Position numbers and translations under genes: made by a program. Source: Todiramphus chloris collaris (Eukaryota > Chordata > Aves > Coraciiformes > Alcedinidae). Taken from it: a stretch of 64,000 nt of DNA. The notes beneath the pieces are model-generated. The model did no database searches and was not told the DNA's origin. It saw only the letters and a program-made list of their open reading frames with translations. The stretch's first letter is position 1. Each line of letters begins with the position of its first letter. The stretch covers positions 2,998,202 to 3,062,201 of the forward strand of contig JANVCC010009742.1 of assembly GCA_025345505.1 (NCBI GenBank). Direction: 5' to 3'. Positions 55,052-63,543 of the stretch are shown piece after piece.

Positions 55052-57208
55052 ATGACTATACTGTTTCTCGTCATCGCCTGCGGTCTGCTGTCTGTCGTTT
55101 ACGCTTTCTGGGCTACCCAATCGGTGCTCGCAGCGGACCAGGGCAATGCGCGCATGCAAGAAATCGCCGGTGCAATTCGCGAAGGTGCACAGGCCTATCT
55201 CACACGTCAGTATACCACGATCGCCATGGTTGGCGTCGTTGTCTTTCTAGCAGTCTGGTACCTCTTGTCTTCCACCGCGGCAGTCGGCTTCATGATCGGT
55301 GCCGTCTTGTCGGGGCTTGCCGGTTTCATCGGCATGCATGTTTCCGTCCGTGCCAATGTGCGCACGGCGCAGGCATCGTCCCGCAGTCTCGCCGCCGGTC
55401 TCGAGATCGCGTTCAAATCCGGGGCGATCACCGGCATGCTCGTGGCCGGTCTCGCGCTTCTGGGCGTCTCGGTCTATTATTATATCCTGACCGGCCCGAT
55501 GGGCCATCTGCCTGCGGACCGTGTTGTCATTGACGCGCTTGTCTCCCTCGGGTTCGGTGCGTCGCTTATTTCCATCTTCGCCCGTCTTGGCGGTGGCATC
55601 TTCACCAAGGGTGCCGATGTCGGCGGCGATCTCGTCGGCAAGGTCGAAGCCGGAATTCCCGAAGATGACCCGCGCAACCCGGCAACCATTGCCGACAATG
55701 TGGGCGACAATGTCGGCGACTGCGCCGGCATGGCCGCCGACCTTTTCGAAACCTATGCGGTGACCATTGTTGCCACGATGGTTCTGGGTGCCATCTTCTT
55801 TGCCGCAACGCCCGTCCTGGGCACGGTCATGCTCTATCCGCTCGCCATCTGCGGCGCCTGCATCATCACCTCGATTGCCGGGACATTCTTCGTCAAGCTC
55901 GGCGCGAACAACTCGATCATGGGCGCGCTCTACAAGGGCCTCATCGTGACAGGTCTTCTGTCGATTGCCGGTCTTGCCCTTGCCACGTCGATGACTGTCG
56001 GCTGGGGCGAGGTGGGAACGGTCGCAGGCAAGTCGATCACCGGCATCAACCTCTTCTATTGCGGCCTAGTCGGGCTCGTGGTGACGGGCTTGATCGTGGT
56101 GATCACCGAATATTATACCGGCACCAACAAGCGTCCGGTCAATTCGATTGCCCAGGCGTCGGTGACCGGCCACGGCACCAACGTCATCCAGGGTCTGGCC
56201 GTGTCGCTTGAATCGACGGCGCTGCCCGCCCTGGTCATCGTCGGCGGCATCATTTCGACCTACCAGCTTGCCGGGCTGTTCGGCACCGGCATCGCCGTTA
56301 CCGCCATGCTCGGCATTGCCGGCATGATCGTTGCGCTCGATGCCTTTGGTCCGGTGACGGACAATGCCGGCGGTATCGCGGAAATGGCCGGGCTTGATCC
56401 GGACGTGCGCAAGTCCACCGACGCGCTGGATGCCGTCGGCAACACGACGAAAGCCGTGACGAAGGGCTATGCCATCGGTTCGGCCGGTTTGGGCGCGCTG
56501 GTGCTGTTTGCCGCCTATTCCAACGACCTGCAGTTCTTCATCAGCGAAGCGAACAAGGATGGTTCGACGGCCTTCTCCTATTTCAAGGGAATAGGCGCCG
56601 TATCGTTCGAGCTTTCCAATCCCTACGTTGTCGCCGGTCTGATCTTCGGCGGTCTCATCCCCTATCTCTTCGGCGGTATCGCGATGACGGCCGTTGGCCG
56701 GGCAGCAGGGTCCGTGGTGGAAGAGGTGCGCAGGCAGTTCCGTGAAAAGCCGGGCATCATGGCCGGTACGGAGCGTCCGGACTATGCGCGGGCGGTGGAT
56801 ATTCTCACCCGCGCCGCCATCAAGGAAATGGTCGTGCCGTCGCTGCTGCCGGTATTGGCGCCGCTCGTCGTCTATTTCGGCGTGCTGCTGATTTCCGGTT
56901 CGAAAGCCTCGGCCTTCGCTGCGCTCGGTGCTTCGCTTCTCGGCGTGATCATCAATGGCATTTTCGTTGCCATTTCGATGACATCCGGCGGCGGGGCCTG
57001 GGACAATGCCAAGAAGTCCTTCGAAGACGGTTTTGTCGACAAGGATGGAACGCGGCACCTGAAGGGCTCCGAAGCCCACAAGGCATCCGTGACCGGCGAT
57101 ACGGTCGGCGATCCCTACAAGGACACGGCTGGCCCTGCGGTCAATCCGGCGATCAAGATCACCAACATCGTGGCCTTGCTGCTGCTGGCGGTGCTTGCGC
57201 ACGGATAA
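55052..57208 (+). CDS. hppA: proton-translocating inorganic pyrophosphatase, potassium-independent type
   Basis: The 718-residue protein has about 16 helices. The substrate-binding motif [20 protein letters not shown] and the DLFETY region are intact. In [17 protein letters not shown], Lys follows the Thr pair, the residue that marks potassium-independent H+-pyrophosphatases (Ala in the potassium-dependent class). It couples pyrophosphate hydrolysis to proton export. It is monocistronic with a strong terminator. Confidence 0.96.
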   Translation: MTILFLVIACGLLSVVYAFWATQSVLAADQGNARMQEIAGAIREGAQAYLTRQYTTIAMVGVVVFLAVWYLLSSTAAVGFMIGAVLSGLAGFIGMHVSVRANVRTAQASSRSLAAGLEIAFKSGAITGMLVAGLALLGVSVYYYILTGPMGHLPADRVVIDALVSLGFGASLISIFARLGGGIFTKGADVGGDLVGKVEAGIPEDDPRNPATIADNVGDNVGDCAGMAADLFETYAVTIVATMVLGAIFFAATPVLGTVMLYPLAICGACIITSIAGTFFVKLGANNSIMGALYKGLIVTGLLSIAGLALATSMTVGWGEVGTVAGKSITGINLFYCGLVGLVVTGLIVVITEYYTGTNKRPVNSIAQASVTGHGTNVIQGLAVSLESTALPALVIVGGIISTYQLAGLFGTGIAVTAMLGIAGMIVALDAFGPVTDNAGGIAEMAGLDPDVRKSTDALDAVGNTTKAVTKGYAIGSAGLGALVLFAAYSNDLQFFISEANKDGSTAFSYFKGIGAVSFELSNPYVVAGLIFGGLIPYLFGGIAMTAVGRAAGSVVEEVRRQFREKPGIMAGTERPDYARAVDILTRAAIKEMVVPSLLPVLAPLVVYFGVLLISGSKASAFAALGASLLGVIINGIFVAISMTSGGGAWDNAKKSFEDGFVDKDGTRHLKGSEAHKASVTGDTVGDPYKDTAGPAVNPAIKITNIVALLLLAVLAHG

Positions 57209-57226
57209 GCGCCCCTCACGCCAAAG

Positions 57227-57260
57227 AAAAACCCGCGAAATCTGGTTTCGCGGGTTTTTT
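57227..57260. terminator. bidirectional Rho-independent terminator
   Basis: AAAAACCCGCGAAA, loop TCTGG, TTTCGCGGGTTTTTT. It ends hppA rightward and the BamE-like gene leftward. Confidence 0.92.
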
Positions 57261-57276
57261 GTTTTCAGCGCAGGAA

Positions 57277-57795
57277 TTACTGACCGGGAGGTCCGCCTGC
57301 GCCAATGGAACCGGGCGCCTTGCCAACGCCTGCCAGCAGCTGGCCGAGGAACGAAAGGTCCTTGCCGCCGGTCGGCGTGGTGCGGGAGATGAAGTCGAAA
57401 ACCTTGCCGTCCTGCAATCCGTAATTGGAAATGCTGGCGACCTTGCTTTTCTGGTCGAAATAAACCGCAAGAATGCGACGGTCGGTCACCTTCGGCTGCA
57501 TGAAGGCGACGCTGCGTTTGCGCTTCTGGGAAATGTAATAGAAGACTTCGTTGTCGAACGTTGCCGTCGAAGACGGGCTGCCAAGCGACAGGATGACCTG
57601 CTCGCGGCTGGACCCGACTGGAACGAATGCCAGCGCCTTCTCGTCGAGAATATAGCCTTCCGACAATGTTTCAGATGGATTGAGGTTGGCGGTATTACAG
57701 CCGGCAAGCCCTACGACAAAAAACAGAGTTCCGGCGAGAAGATATTCCCGGGAACGATCGGCCTTGAAAATCCGCTGCAACAACGACATCTCCAT
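57277..57795 (-). CDS. BamE/SmpA-OmlA family outer-membrane lipoprotein
   Basis: From ATG at 57795 (172 residues; 57789 is also possible) the protein has a basic leader (RIFKADRSREYLL), hydrophobic core and lipobox VGLAGC. The SmpA/OmlA fold has VGSSREQVILSLGSPSSTATF and ILAVYFDQKSKVASISNYG. BamE belongs to the outer-membrane protein assembly complex. The C-terminal Gly/Pro tail (APGSIGAGGPPGQ) is usual in rhizobia. It is divergent from the bc1 chaperone gene. Confidence 0.88.
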   Translation of the reverse strand: MEMSLLQRIFKADRSREYLLAGTLFFVVGLAGCNTANLNPSETLSEGYILDEKALAFVPVGSSREQVILSLGSPSSTATFDNEVFYYISQKRKRSVAFMQPKVTDRRILAVYFDQKSKVASISNYGLQDGKVFDFISRTTPTGGKDLSFLGQLLAGVGKAPGSIGAGGPPGQ

Positions 57796-57906
57796 TTCAA
57801 TAGTGGGGCCACGTCTTTCGCTGCCCGCAGAACTTCGGTAAACCACCTTGAAGTCCGATGCAACCGGCGACTCGTGTTGCGGCCCGACCCAAGTGAAAGC
57901 ACATAT

Positions 57907-58467
57907 ATGATTCTCAATTTATTCAGCCGTAAGGCCAAAGCAAATGAGGCGATTACCACAGCCCTCTACGATGTGATCGTGGCGGCGGCGCGGCAGCCAT
58001 ACCTCTATTCTGACATTGATGTGCCGGATTCGCCGCTCGGACGCTATGAAATGGTATCTTTGCACGTTTTTCTTTTCATGCGCCGGATAAAGGGCAGGAC
58101 GCCCGCCCTCAAGATGATCGGACAGGAAGTGACGGATGAATTCTTCCGCGACGTGGATCACTCGCTGCGGGAGCTTGGGATCGGCGACTCCGGTATCCCG
58201 AAGCGGATGAAAAAGCTGGCGCGCATGTTCTATGGCCGGGTGGAGTCCTATGACAAGGCGCTCCAGACCAATGACCATCCCGCCCTGGCGGCCGCACTGG
58301 CCCGCAATGTCCGCCCCGACACCAGCGAATGGACAGGCGCCTCTGCACTGGCCGGATACACCATCCAAGCGGCGTTGTTCCTGGAAAACCAGTCGGATGA
58401 AGATATAGCCCGCGGGCAGCTGGCCTTTCCGGACGCCAGCGCCGGTGCAGAAACCCTGCAGAATTAG
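57907..58467 (+). CDS. ubiquinol-cytochrome c chaperone (CBP3/UQCC1 family)
   Basis: The 186-residue protein contains the family core SPLGRYEMVSLHVFLFMRRIKG and EFFRDVDHSLRELGIGDSGI followed by KRMKKLARMFYGRVESYDKAL. CBP3 helps cytochrome b assembly into the bc1 complex at the inner membrane. ATG at 57907; DUF177 follows 13 bases on, so the two are co-transcribed. Confidence 0.9.
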   Translation: MILNLFSRKAKANEAITTALYDVIVAAARQPYLYSDIDVPDSPLGRYEMVSLHVFLFMRRIKGRTPALKMIGQEVTDEFFRDVDHSLRELGIGDSGIPKRMKKLARMFYGRVESYDKALQTNDHPALAAALARNVRPDTSEWTGASALAGYTIQAALFLENQSDEDIARGQLAFPDASAGAETLQN

Positions 58468-58480
58468 GAAGGGGAGCAAA

Positions 58481-59044
58481 ATGACAAGAAATATCGATGG
58501 CGCACTCAGTTTCCCGATCTCGGTCAAACGGCTTCCGCAGAAGGGACTGACCGTCAAGATCGAAGCGGACGAGCGCGAGCGCATAGCGCTGCGGGACTTT
58601 CACGAATTGCAGGATGTGACGTCGTTCAAGGCCGATCTGCAGATTGTTCCCTGGAAGAAGGACGGCATACGCGTGCGCGGCGTGGTGAAGGCCCGGATCG
58701 TCCAGTCCTGCGTTGTCACGTCGGATCCTGTCGATGCGGTCGTCAATGCGGAAGTGGATACGCTGTTCGTGCCGGAGAACTCAAAGCTGGCGCGTTTGCC
58801 GCTCGATGAGAACGGCGAACTGATCATCAGCGCCGACGGCCCGGATATACCGGAGACATTTTCTGGCGACACGCTGGATGCCGGTGCCATAGCCGAGGAG
58901 TTTTTCGAGCTGGCCATTGATCCGTACCCCCGCAAGGAGGGTGTATCGGATGCGCCCATCGAGGTTGTCTTCGGCGATGACGAAACAGCGGAGAAGCCTG
59001 TCAGTCCGTTTGCCGGCCTCAAGGACTGGAAACAGAAGCCTTGA
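58481..59044 (+). CDS. DUF177 (YceD) family protein
   Basis: The 187-residue acidic protein contains the LQIVPWKKDGIRVRGVVKAR and QSCVVTSDPVDAVV blocks of DUF177, the latter with a conserved Cys. YceD proteins are linked to 23S rRNA accumulation in plants and bacteria; the gene usually precedes rpmF-plsX, but rpmF is absent here. ATG follows GGAAGGGGAGCAAA. Confidence 0.9.
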   Translation: MTRNIDGALSFPISVKRLPQKGLTVKIEADERERIALRDFHELQDVTSFKADLQIVPWKKDGIRVRGVVKARIVQSCVVTSDPVDAVVNAEVDTLFVPENSKLARLPLDENGELIISADGPDIPETFSGDTLDAGAIAEEFFELAIDPYPRKEGVSDAPIEVVFGDDETAEKPVSPFAGLKDWKQKP

Positions 59045-59265
59045 TTGTGACGATTTCCTAGGGCTGACTATCGAAATACTGCCCTGATGGGCTATAACAA
59101 CGGAAAATACCCAAAAAGGGGCAGTGTTTTTCACAATGATTCCAGTCCATGTGCCGGAGGTCCGGCAGATTCCGGTTGTACAGCGACGGAAATTGACTAT
59201 TTTCGCCGAGTCTTTGAGCAATTGATAAACCCAGCAAGCATACTCACTGAACAGGACAATCGAGA

Positions 59266-60345
59266 GTGATCAGAATTTCCATTGATGCCATGGGCGGTGA
59301 TTTCGGTCCTGAGATCGTCATTCCCGGTCTGGCAACGGCGCTGGAGCGCCATCCTGATATCCGTTTTGTGATCTTCGGTCGTGAGGAAGAGGTAAGGCCG
59401 GTTCTCGACCGTCATCCCACGCTTGCGAGCTCGACATTCCACCACTGCGACGTGTCGGTGCGTATGGACGAAAAACCCAGTCAGGCCCTGCGCAACGGCC
59501 GCTGGAAGTCATCCATGTGGCGCTCCATCGAGGCGGTGAAAACAGGCGAGGCGGATGTCTGCGTATCGGCGGGCAATACCGGCGCGCTGATGGCCATGTC
59601 GAAATTCTGCCTGCGCACCATGGCCAATGTGGAACGCCCGGCCATTGCCGGCATCTGGCCGACATTGCGCGGTGAGAGTATCGTGCTCGATATCGGCGCG
59701 ACCATCGGTGCCGACGCGCAGCAGCTGGTCGACTATGCCGTCATGGGCGCCGCCATGGCCCGCTCACTATTCGAGATCGAACGCCCGACGATCGGCCTGC
59801 TCAATGTCGGGGTGGAAGAAATCAAGGGACAGGACGACGTCAAGGATGCGGCACGCATTTTGCGTGAGATTCCCTTGCCAAGCCTTGAATATTACGGCTT
59901 CGTCGAAGGCGACGACATCGGCAAGGGCGCTGTCGACGTGGTTGTCACCGAAGGGTTTACCGGAAACATCGCGCTGAAGACGGCGGAGGGGACGGCCAAG
60001 CAGTTCGCGCAGTATCTGCGCGATGCGATGGGCCGCACATGGATGGCCAAGATCGGCTATCTCTTCGCCAAGGGGGCATTTGATCGCCTGCGCGAGAAAA
60101 TGGACCCGCGCAAGACCAATGGCGGCGTGTTTCTCGGGCTGAACGGCGTTGTCATCAAGAGCCATGGCGGAACCGATGCGCTGGGCTTCGCTTCGGCAGT
60201 TGATGTCGGTTATGACATGGCCCGAAACAAGCTTTTGGAAAAGATTGCCTCGGATCTGAGCCATTTTCACAAAAGCCCGGTCGGGGTCGCTTTTCAGGGC
60301 GAGGCCGAAAATGATTCAGAAGCTGAAATAGAACCACAGGCGTAG
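59266..60345 (+). CDS. plsX: phosphate acyltransferase PlsX
   Basis: The 359-residue protein starts at GTG ([21 protein letters not shown]). It converts acyl-ACP to acyl-phosphate, the first donor in phospholipid synthesis. The [16 protein letters not shown] and [15 protein letters not shown] blocks are present. The ribosome site is weak (CGAGA). fabH starts nine bases after its stop, the normal plsX-fabH coupling. Confidence 0.96.
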   Translation: MIRISIDAMGGDFGPEIVIPGLATALERHPDIRFVIFGREEEVRPVLDRHPTLASSTFHHCDVSVRMDEKPSQALRNGRWKSSMWRSIEAVKTGEADVCVSAGNTGALMAMSKFCLRTMANVERPAIAGIWPTLRGESIVLDIGATIGADAQQLVDYAVMGAAMARSLFEIERPTIGLLNVGVEEIKGQDDVKDAARILREIPLPSLEYYGFVEGDDIGKGAVDVVVTEGFTGNIALKTAEGTAKQFAQYLRDAMGRTWMAKIGYLFAKGAFDRLREKMDPRKTNGGVFLGLNGVVIKSHGGTDALGFASAVDVGYDMARNKLLEKIASDLSHFHKSPVGVAFQGEAENDSEAEIEPQA

Positions 60346-60354
60346 GAAAAATAA

Positions 60355-61326
60355 ATGATCCGGTCCGTTGTTAGAGGTGTAGGGGCGGCCAAACCGGCGC
60401 GCCTGGTCAAGAACGCCGATCTGGAAGGCATTGTCGAAACCAGCGACGAGTGGATCGTGCAGCGGACGGGCATCCGTCAGCGCTATATCGCAGGCGAGGG
60501 CGAAACAACCGCATCGCTGGGCGAGGCGGCTGCGCGTGCAGCGCTCGACAATGCCGGCATGACACCGGACGACATCGACCTGATCATTCTGGCGACCTCG
60601 ACGCCCGACAATACGTTCCCGGCCTCCGCCGTCGACATCCAGGCACGCCTCGGCATGACCCATGGCTTTGCCTTCGACATGCAGGCGGTCTGCTCCGGCT
60701 TCGTCTATGCCATCAGCACTGCCGACCTCTACATTCGCGGCGGCATGGCCAAGCGCGTTCTGGTCATCGGTTCAGAGACGTTCTCGCGGCTTCTCGACTG
60801 GAATGACCGCACGACCTGCGTCCTGTTCGGCGATGGTGCTGGTGCCGTCGTGCTTGAGGGCAATGAGGGACGCGGCCTGACATCCGATCGCGGCATTCTC
60901 ACCGCCAACCTGCGGTCCGACGGTTCGCACAAGCAGAAGTTGTATGTGGATGGCGGACCATCCAGCACCCAGACGGTCGGTCATCTGCGCATGGAGGGCC
61001 GCGAGGTTTTCAAGCACGCGGTCGGCATGATCACCGACGTCATCGAAGCCTCGTTCTCGGAAGCCGGGATCACCGCCGAGGATGTCGACTGGTTCGTTCC
61101 GCACCAGGCCAACAAGCGCATCATCGACGCATCAGCCAAGAAATTGAACCTCGCCGAGGAAAAGGTGGTCATTACGGTTGACCAGCACGGCAATACCTCC
61201 GCGGCGTCCGTCCCCCTGGCCCTGGCGACGGCGGTTGCCGACGGGCGGATCAAGCAGGGCGATCTTGTCCTTCTTGAAGCCATGGGCGGGGGCTTTACGT
61301 GGGGTGCAGTTCTGCTACGGTGGTGA
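60355..61326 (+). CDS. fabH: 3-oxoacyl-ACP synthase III
   Basis: The 323-residue condensing enzyme starts fatty-acid chains from acyl-CoA and malonyl-ACP. The catalytic triad is intact: Cys113 in [10 protein letters not shown], His in [11 protein letters not shown] and Asn in [14 protein letters not shown]. It lies between plsX and ihfA. Confidence 0.97.
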   Translation: MIRSVVRGVGAAKPARLVKNADLEGIVETSDEWIVQRTGIRQRYIAGEGETTASLGEAAARAALDNAGMTPDDIDLIILATSTPDNTFPASAVDIQARLGMTHGFAFDMQAVCSGFVYAISTADLYIRGGMAKRVLVIGSETFSRLLDWNDRTTCVLFGDGAGAVVLEGNEGRGLTSDRGILTANLRSDGSHKQKLYVDGGPSSTQTVGHLRMEGREVFKHAVGMITDVIEASFSEAGITAEDVDWFVPHQANKRIIDASAKKLNLAEEKVVITVDQHGNTSAASVPLALATAVADGRIKQGDLVLLEAMGGGFTWGAVLLRW

Positions 61327-61449
61327 TGGTCCGGTTGGGTCAGCAGTTTGTTTTATCAACTGTTTTACCTGCTTGCCCTATCGGATTTGATCCTATAACT
61401 TCCGCTTCCACCTTGATAGTTTTGCAACAAACGAGAGCTTAGAGATCGT

Positions 61450-61770
61450 ATGGGGGGTAAGACCATTACGCGCGCTGATCTGGCCGAAGCAGTCTATCGC
61501 AAGGTAGGGCTTTCACGCACGGAGTCAGCTTCACTCGTCGAAACCATTCTCGATGAAGTATGTGATGCCATTGTTCGTGGCGAAACGGTCAAATTGTCAT
61601 CGTTCGCCACGTTTCAGGTCCGGGACAAGAACGAACGCATCGGCCGCAACCCGAAAACGGGTGAGGAGGTGCCCATTTTGCCTCGCCGGGTCATGACGTT
61701 CAAGGCGTCCAATGTGCTCAAACAGCGCATTTTGCGCTCGCATCAGGCACGCAAGAAGAAATCTGCATAG
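61450..61770 (+). CDS. ihfA: integration host factor subunit alpha
   Basis: The 106-residue histone-like protein has the dimer helices [19 protein letters not shown], the [14 protein letters not shown] strand and the DNA-bending arm [20 protein letters not shown]. It bends DNA as an IHF heterodimer. It is conserved downstream of fabH and upstream of merR in this order. Confidence 0.96.
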   Translation: MGGKTITRADLAEAVYRKVGLSRTESASLVETILDEVCDAIVRGETVKLSSFATFQVRDKNERIGRNPKTGEEVPILPRRVMTFKASNVLKQRILRSHQARKKKSA

Positions 61771-61801
61771 CGGATTTATGCAGGGCGCTTCGGCTCCCTG
61801 G

Positions 61802-61827
61802 GCGAGATTGCTGTGGGGCAATCTCGC
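61802..61827 (+). terminator. hairpin between ihfA and merR
   Basis: A perfect ten-pair stem GCGAGATTGC/GCAATCTCGC has the six-base loop TGTGGG. No T-tract follows (GTTGTACTTG), so it may be a weak terminator or an RNA-stability element. Confidence 0.5.
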
Positions 61828-61901
61828 GTTGTACTTGAAAACCACTTGATAAACCGCTGAAATGGGCGTCGAATCAGATTTTCTCCTGAAAGGGTGAAAA
61901 C

Positions 61902-62459
61902 ATGGACAAGAGTCCCGATGCTTTTAGAACCATCAGTGAAGTTGCTGAAGATCTCGATCTTCCCCAGCATGTTCTGCGTTTTTGGGAAACGCGTTTTACC
62001 CATATCAAACCGATGAAGCGCGGCGGCGGACGACGATACTATCGCCCGCTCGATGTCGATCTGCTCAAGGGCATCCGCCATCTGCTGTATGATCAGGGCT
62101 ATACGATCAAGGGCGTGCAGCGGCTTTTGCGAGAGAATGGCGCGCAGTTCATCATCGCGCTCGGCAGCGGCGACACCGCTGCCGCCGAAGCCATCAGCCA
62201 GCAGAAGCAGGCGGCCGTTCGCGAGGAGGAAGCACATTCCGCCGAGCAGGAACGCGCCGACGCGGCGGAAGAAGCCGCCATCATGGGATCGCCGAAATCA
62301 TCGTCCCATGGCCGGCGCCTCTTTGGCCTGATCAAGGGCGACGATGACGGGCCGGTGGCTGCCGACGGCAAGCGGTTGTCAAAAGACAACCGGACCCTGC
62401 TGCAGGAAACGCTTTTCGACCTCTTGGAATGCAAGCGCCTGCTGGATCAGGTCCGTTAG
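61902..62459 (+). CDS. MerR-family regulator
   Basis: The 185-residue protein has a MerR DNA-binding domain ([58 protein letters not shown]). An Ala/Glu-rich helical linker and a conserved C-terminal segment follow ([19 protein letters not shown]). There are no metal-binding Cys. This rhizobial group always follows ihfA; its targets are unknown. Repeat copy 4 lies 45 bases downstream. Confidence 0.9.
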   Translation: MDKSPDAFRTISEVAEDLDLPQHVLRFWETRFTHIKPMKRGGGRRYYRPLDVDLLKGIRHLLYDQGYTIKGVQRLLRENGAQFIIALGSGDTAAAEAISQQKQAAVREEEAHSAEQERADAAEEAAIMGSPKSSSHGRRLFGLIKGDDDGPVAADGKRLSKDNRTLLQETLFDLLECKRLLDQVR

Positions 62460-62504
62460 GTTCACCGCGCAATTCGCTGCTGATTTGCAGGCTGGAATAG
62501 GTTG

Positions 62505-62627
62505 TTCGTGGTTCGACAAGCTCACCATGAGGGCGGTTGAGGATTGCAGGGAGCCATATGCTGCAACCTATCCGATTGGCCTTGCAATCAAATGAATTCC
62601 CTCTTGGTGAGCTTGTCGAACCACGCA
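62505..62627. repeat. palindromic repeat element, copy 4
   Basis: 29-bp inverted arms (62505-62533, 62599-62627) each have one change from the consensus. The 65-bp centre has the asymmetric core near the left arm (GGATTGCAGGGAGCCATATG...CTGCAAC), the same orientation as copy 3. It lies between merR and the candidate small RNA. Confidence 0.9.
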
Positions 62628-62643
62628 CCACGCTCCCGCCAAT

Positions 62644-62727
62644 AAAAAACCCAGCTTCCACGGGGAGTGAAAGCTGGGATTTGGGGTTGGCTGTGGGGTA
62701 CAGCCTAGCTGGTTGGGGGACCAGTAT
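62644..62727 (-). ncRNA. candidate GsrN-like stress small RNA with three C-rich loops
   Basis: Read leftward from the EcfG promoter, the predicted 84-base RNA folds into three consecutive hairpins. They are CTGGT-CCCCCA-ACCAG (62724-62709), GGCTGT-ACCCC-ACAGCC (62705-62689) and a 12-pair terminator stem CCCAGCTTTCAC-TCCCC-GTGGAAGCTGGG (62678-62650) followed by six T. No reading frame is present. Unpaired C-rich loops are how GsrN of Caulobacter and other small RNAs contact G-rich ribosome sites. It could also be made as the 3' end of the DUF883 transcript, which reads into it. The name is by architecture, not by sequence match. Confidence 0.65.
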
Positions 62728-62733
62728 TGTGGA

Positions 62734-62758
62734 AACGCCGCCATCCGCCAAAAGTTCC
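62734..62758 (-). promoter_or_regulatory. EcfG-type promoter, exact GGAAC-N16-CGTT
   Basis: On the minus strand, GGAAC (62758-62754), 16 bases and CGTT (62737-62734) match the consensus exactly, 31 bases beyond the stop of the DUF883 gene at 62789. The only structure downstream is the C-loop RNA and its terminator. Confidence 0.75.
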
Positions 62759-62788
62759 AAAATATTTTGAAAAAATTTGGGAACTGAT

Positions 62789-63094
62789 TTAACGGGCCAG
62801 CATACCGATGACGATGCCGAGGCCTGCAATGACCATCAGCGTCGACACGGAATTCTGCGTCTGGATACCGCCGATTTTGCGGGCCTGATGGCCGACAGCA
62901 TGTGCTGCCCGCCGTCCGCCGTCCTTGATGGCGTCAAAGGCCGAGGAATCATCGCCTTCGAGATCATCGAGCAGTTGCACGCCTTTGTCGGCGAGCGACT
63001 GCGTCAGCGCCGCCAGATCGCGCTTCAGATCTTCGATTTCACGCTGCAAACGGGCGCGATCCTCATCGTTACGGCTTGGTTCAGCACTGTCCAT
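62789..63094 (-). CDS. DUF883/ElaB-YqjD-like membrane-anchored protein
   Basis: The 101-residue protein has an N-terminal coiled coil (RLQREIEDLKRDLAALTQSL, about residues 14-40), a polar middle and a C-terminal helix (VSTLMVIAGLGIVIGMLA) that anchors it to the inner membrane. ElaB/YqjD proteins bind ribosomes or DNA at the membrane in stationary phase. ATG at 63094 has GAAGGG eight bases upstream; 63100 is too close. Second gene of a pair, probably under the EcfG promoter at 63394. Confidence 0.8.
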   Translation of the reverse strand: MDSAEPSRNDEDRARLQREIEDLKRDLAALTQSLADKGVQLLDDLEGDDSSAFDAIKDGGRRAAHAVGHQARKIGGIQTQNSVSTLMVIAGLGIVIGMLAR

Positions 63095-63109
63095 GGCCAT
63101 CACCCTTCG

Positions 63110-63361
63110 TTAGCGTCTTGAAACAAGCCCGATGAGCAGGGCTGCACCCGCCACGATGGCAAGGGTTGCCAGCGGGTTTTCCTTGGCCGCATCGGCGGCA
63201 TAGCGCACCTGGTTGGAGGCAACGCGTTTCACGTCGTCCAGCTTTTCGCCGCCCATGTCGGCGAGATTGGCCGTGAGTTTCGACACTTCCTTGCGCAAGG
63301 CTGCAATCTGCGCCTCGACATCGTCCTGGATATCATCGGTGGTTTTGGAAAATATTGCCAT
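63110..63361 (-). CDS. DUF883/ElaB-YqjD-like membrane-anchored protein
   Basis: The 83-residue protein has the same layout: amphipathic coiled coil (VEAQIAALRKEVSKLTANLA), a region with RVASNQVRYAADAAKENPLA typical of DUF883, and a C-terminal helix ending GLVSRR. Its start lies 33 bases from an exact EcfG promoter. It is a paralogue of the following gene and likely co-transcribed with it (15 bases apart). Confidence 0.82.
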   Translation of the reverse strand: MAIFSKTTDDIQDDVEAQIAALRKEVSKLTANLADMGGEKLDDVKRVASNQVRYAADAAKENPLATLAIVAGAALLIGLVSRR

Positions 63362-63393
63362 TCTTCATATGCTCCTGTGCATGACAAGCCTAT

Positions 63394-63418
63394 AACGGGC
63401 AGGGGCCGCTTCGGTTCC
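63394..63418 (-). promoter_or_regulatory. EcfG-type promoter, exact GGAAC-N16-CGTT
   Basis: On the minus strand, GGAAC (63418-63414), 16 bases and CGTT (63397-63394). The predicted start near 63387 leaves a leader of about 25 bases before the first DUF883 gene. Confidence 0.75.
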
Positions 63419-63543
63419 CCCGGTTTTTGTCCTGATGTCAGCGCCCGGAAAAATAATTAATGCACCTGCCGGAAACTTTCCCGGTCAAGCCCTCGTTCTT
63501 GTTTGCATTCCCCAGGAAGGGGAGGCAAACGCGGAGCAATACA

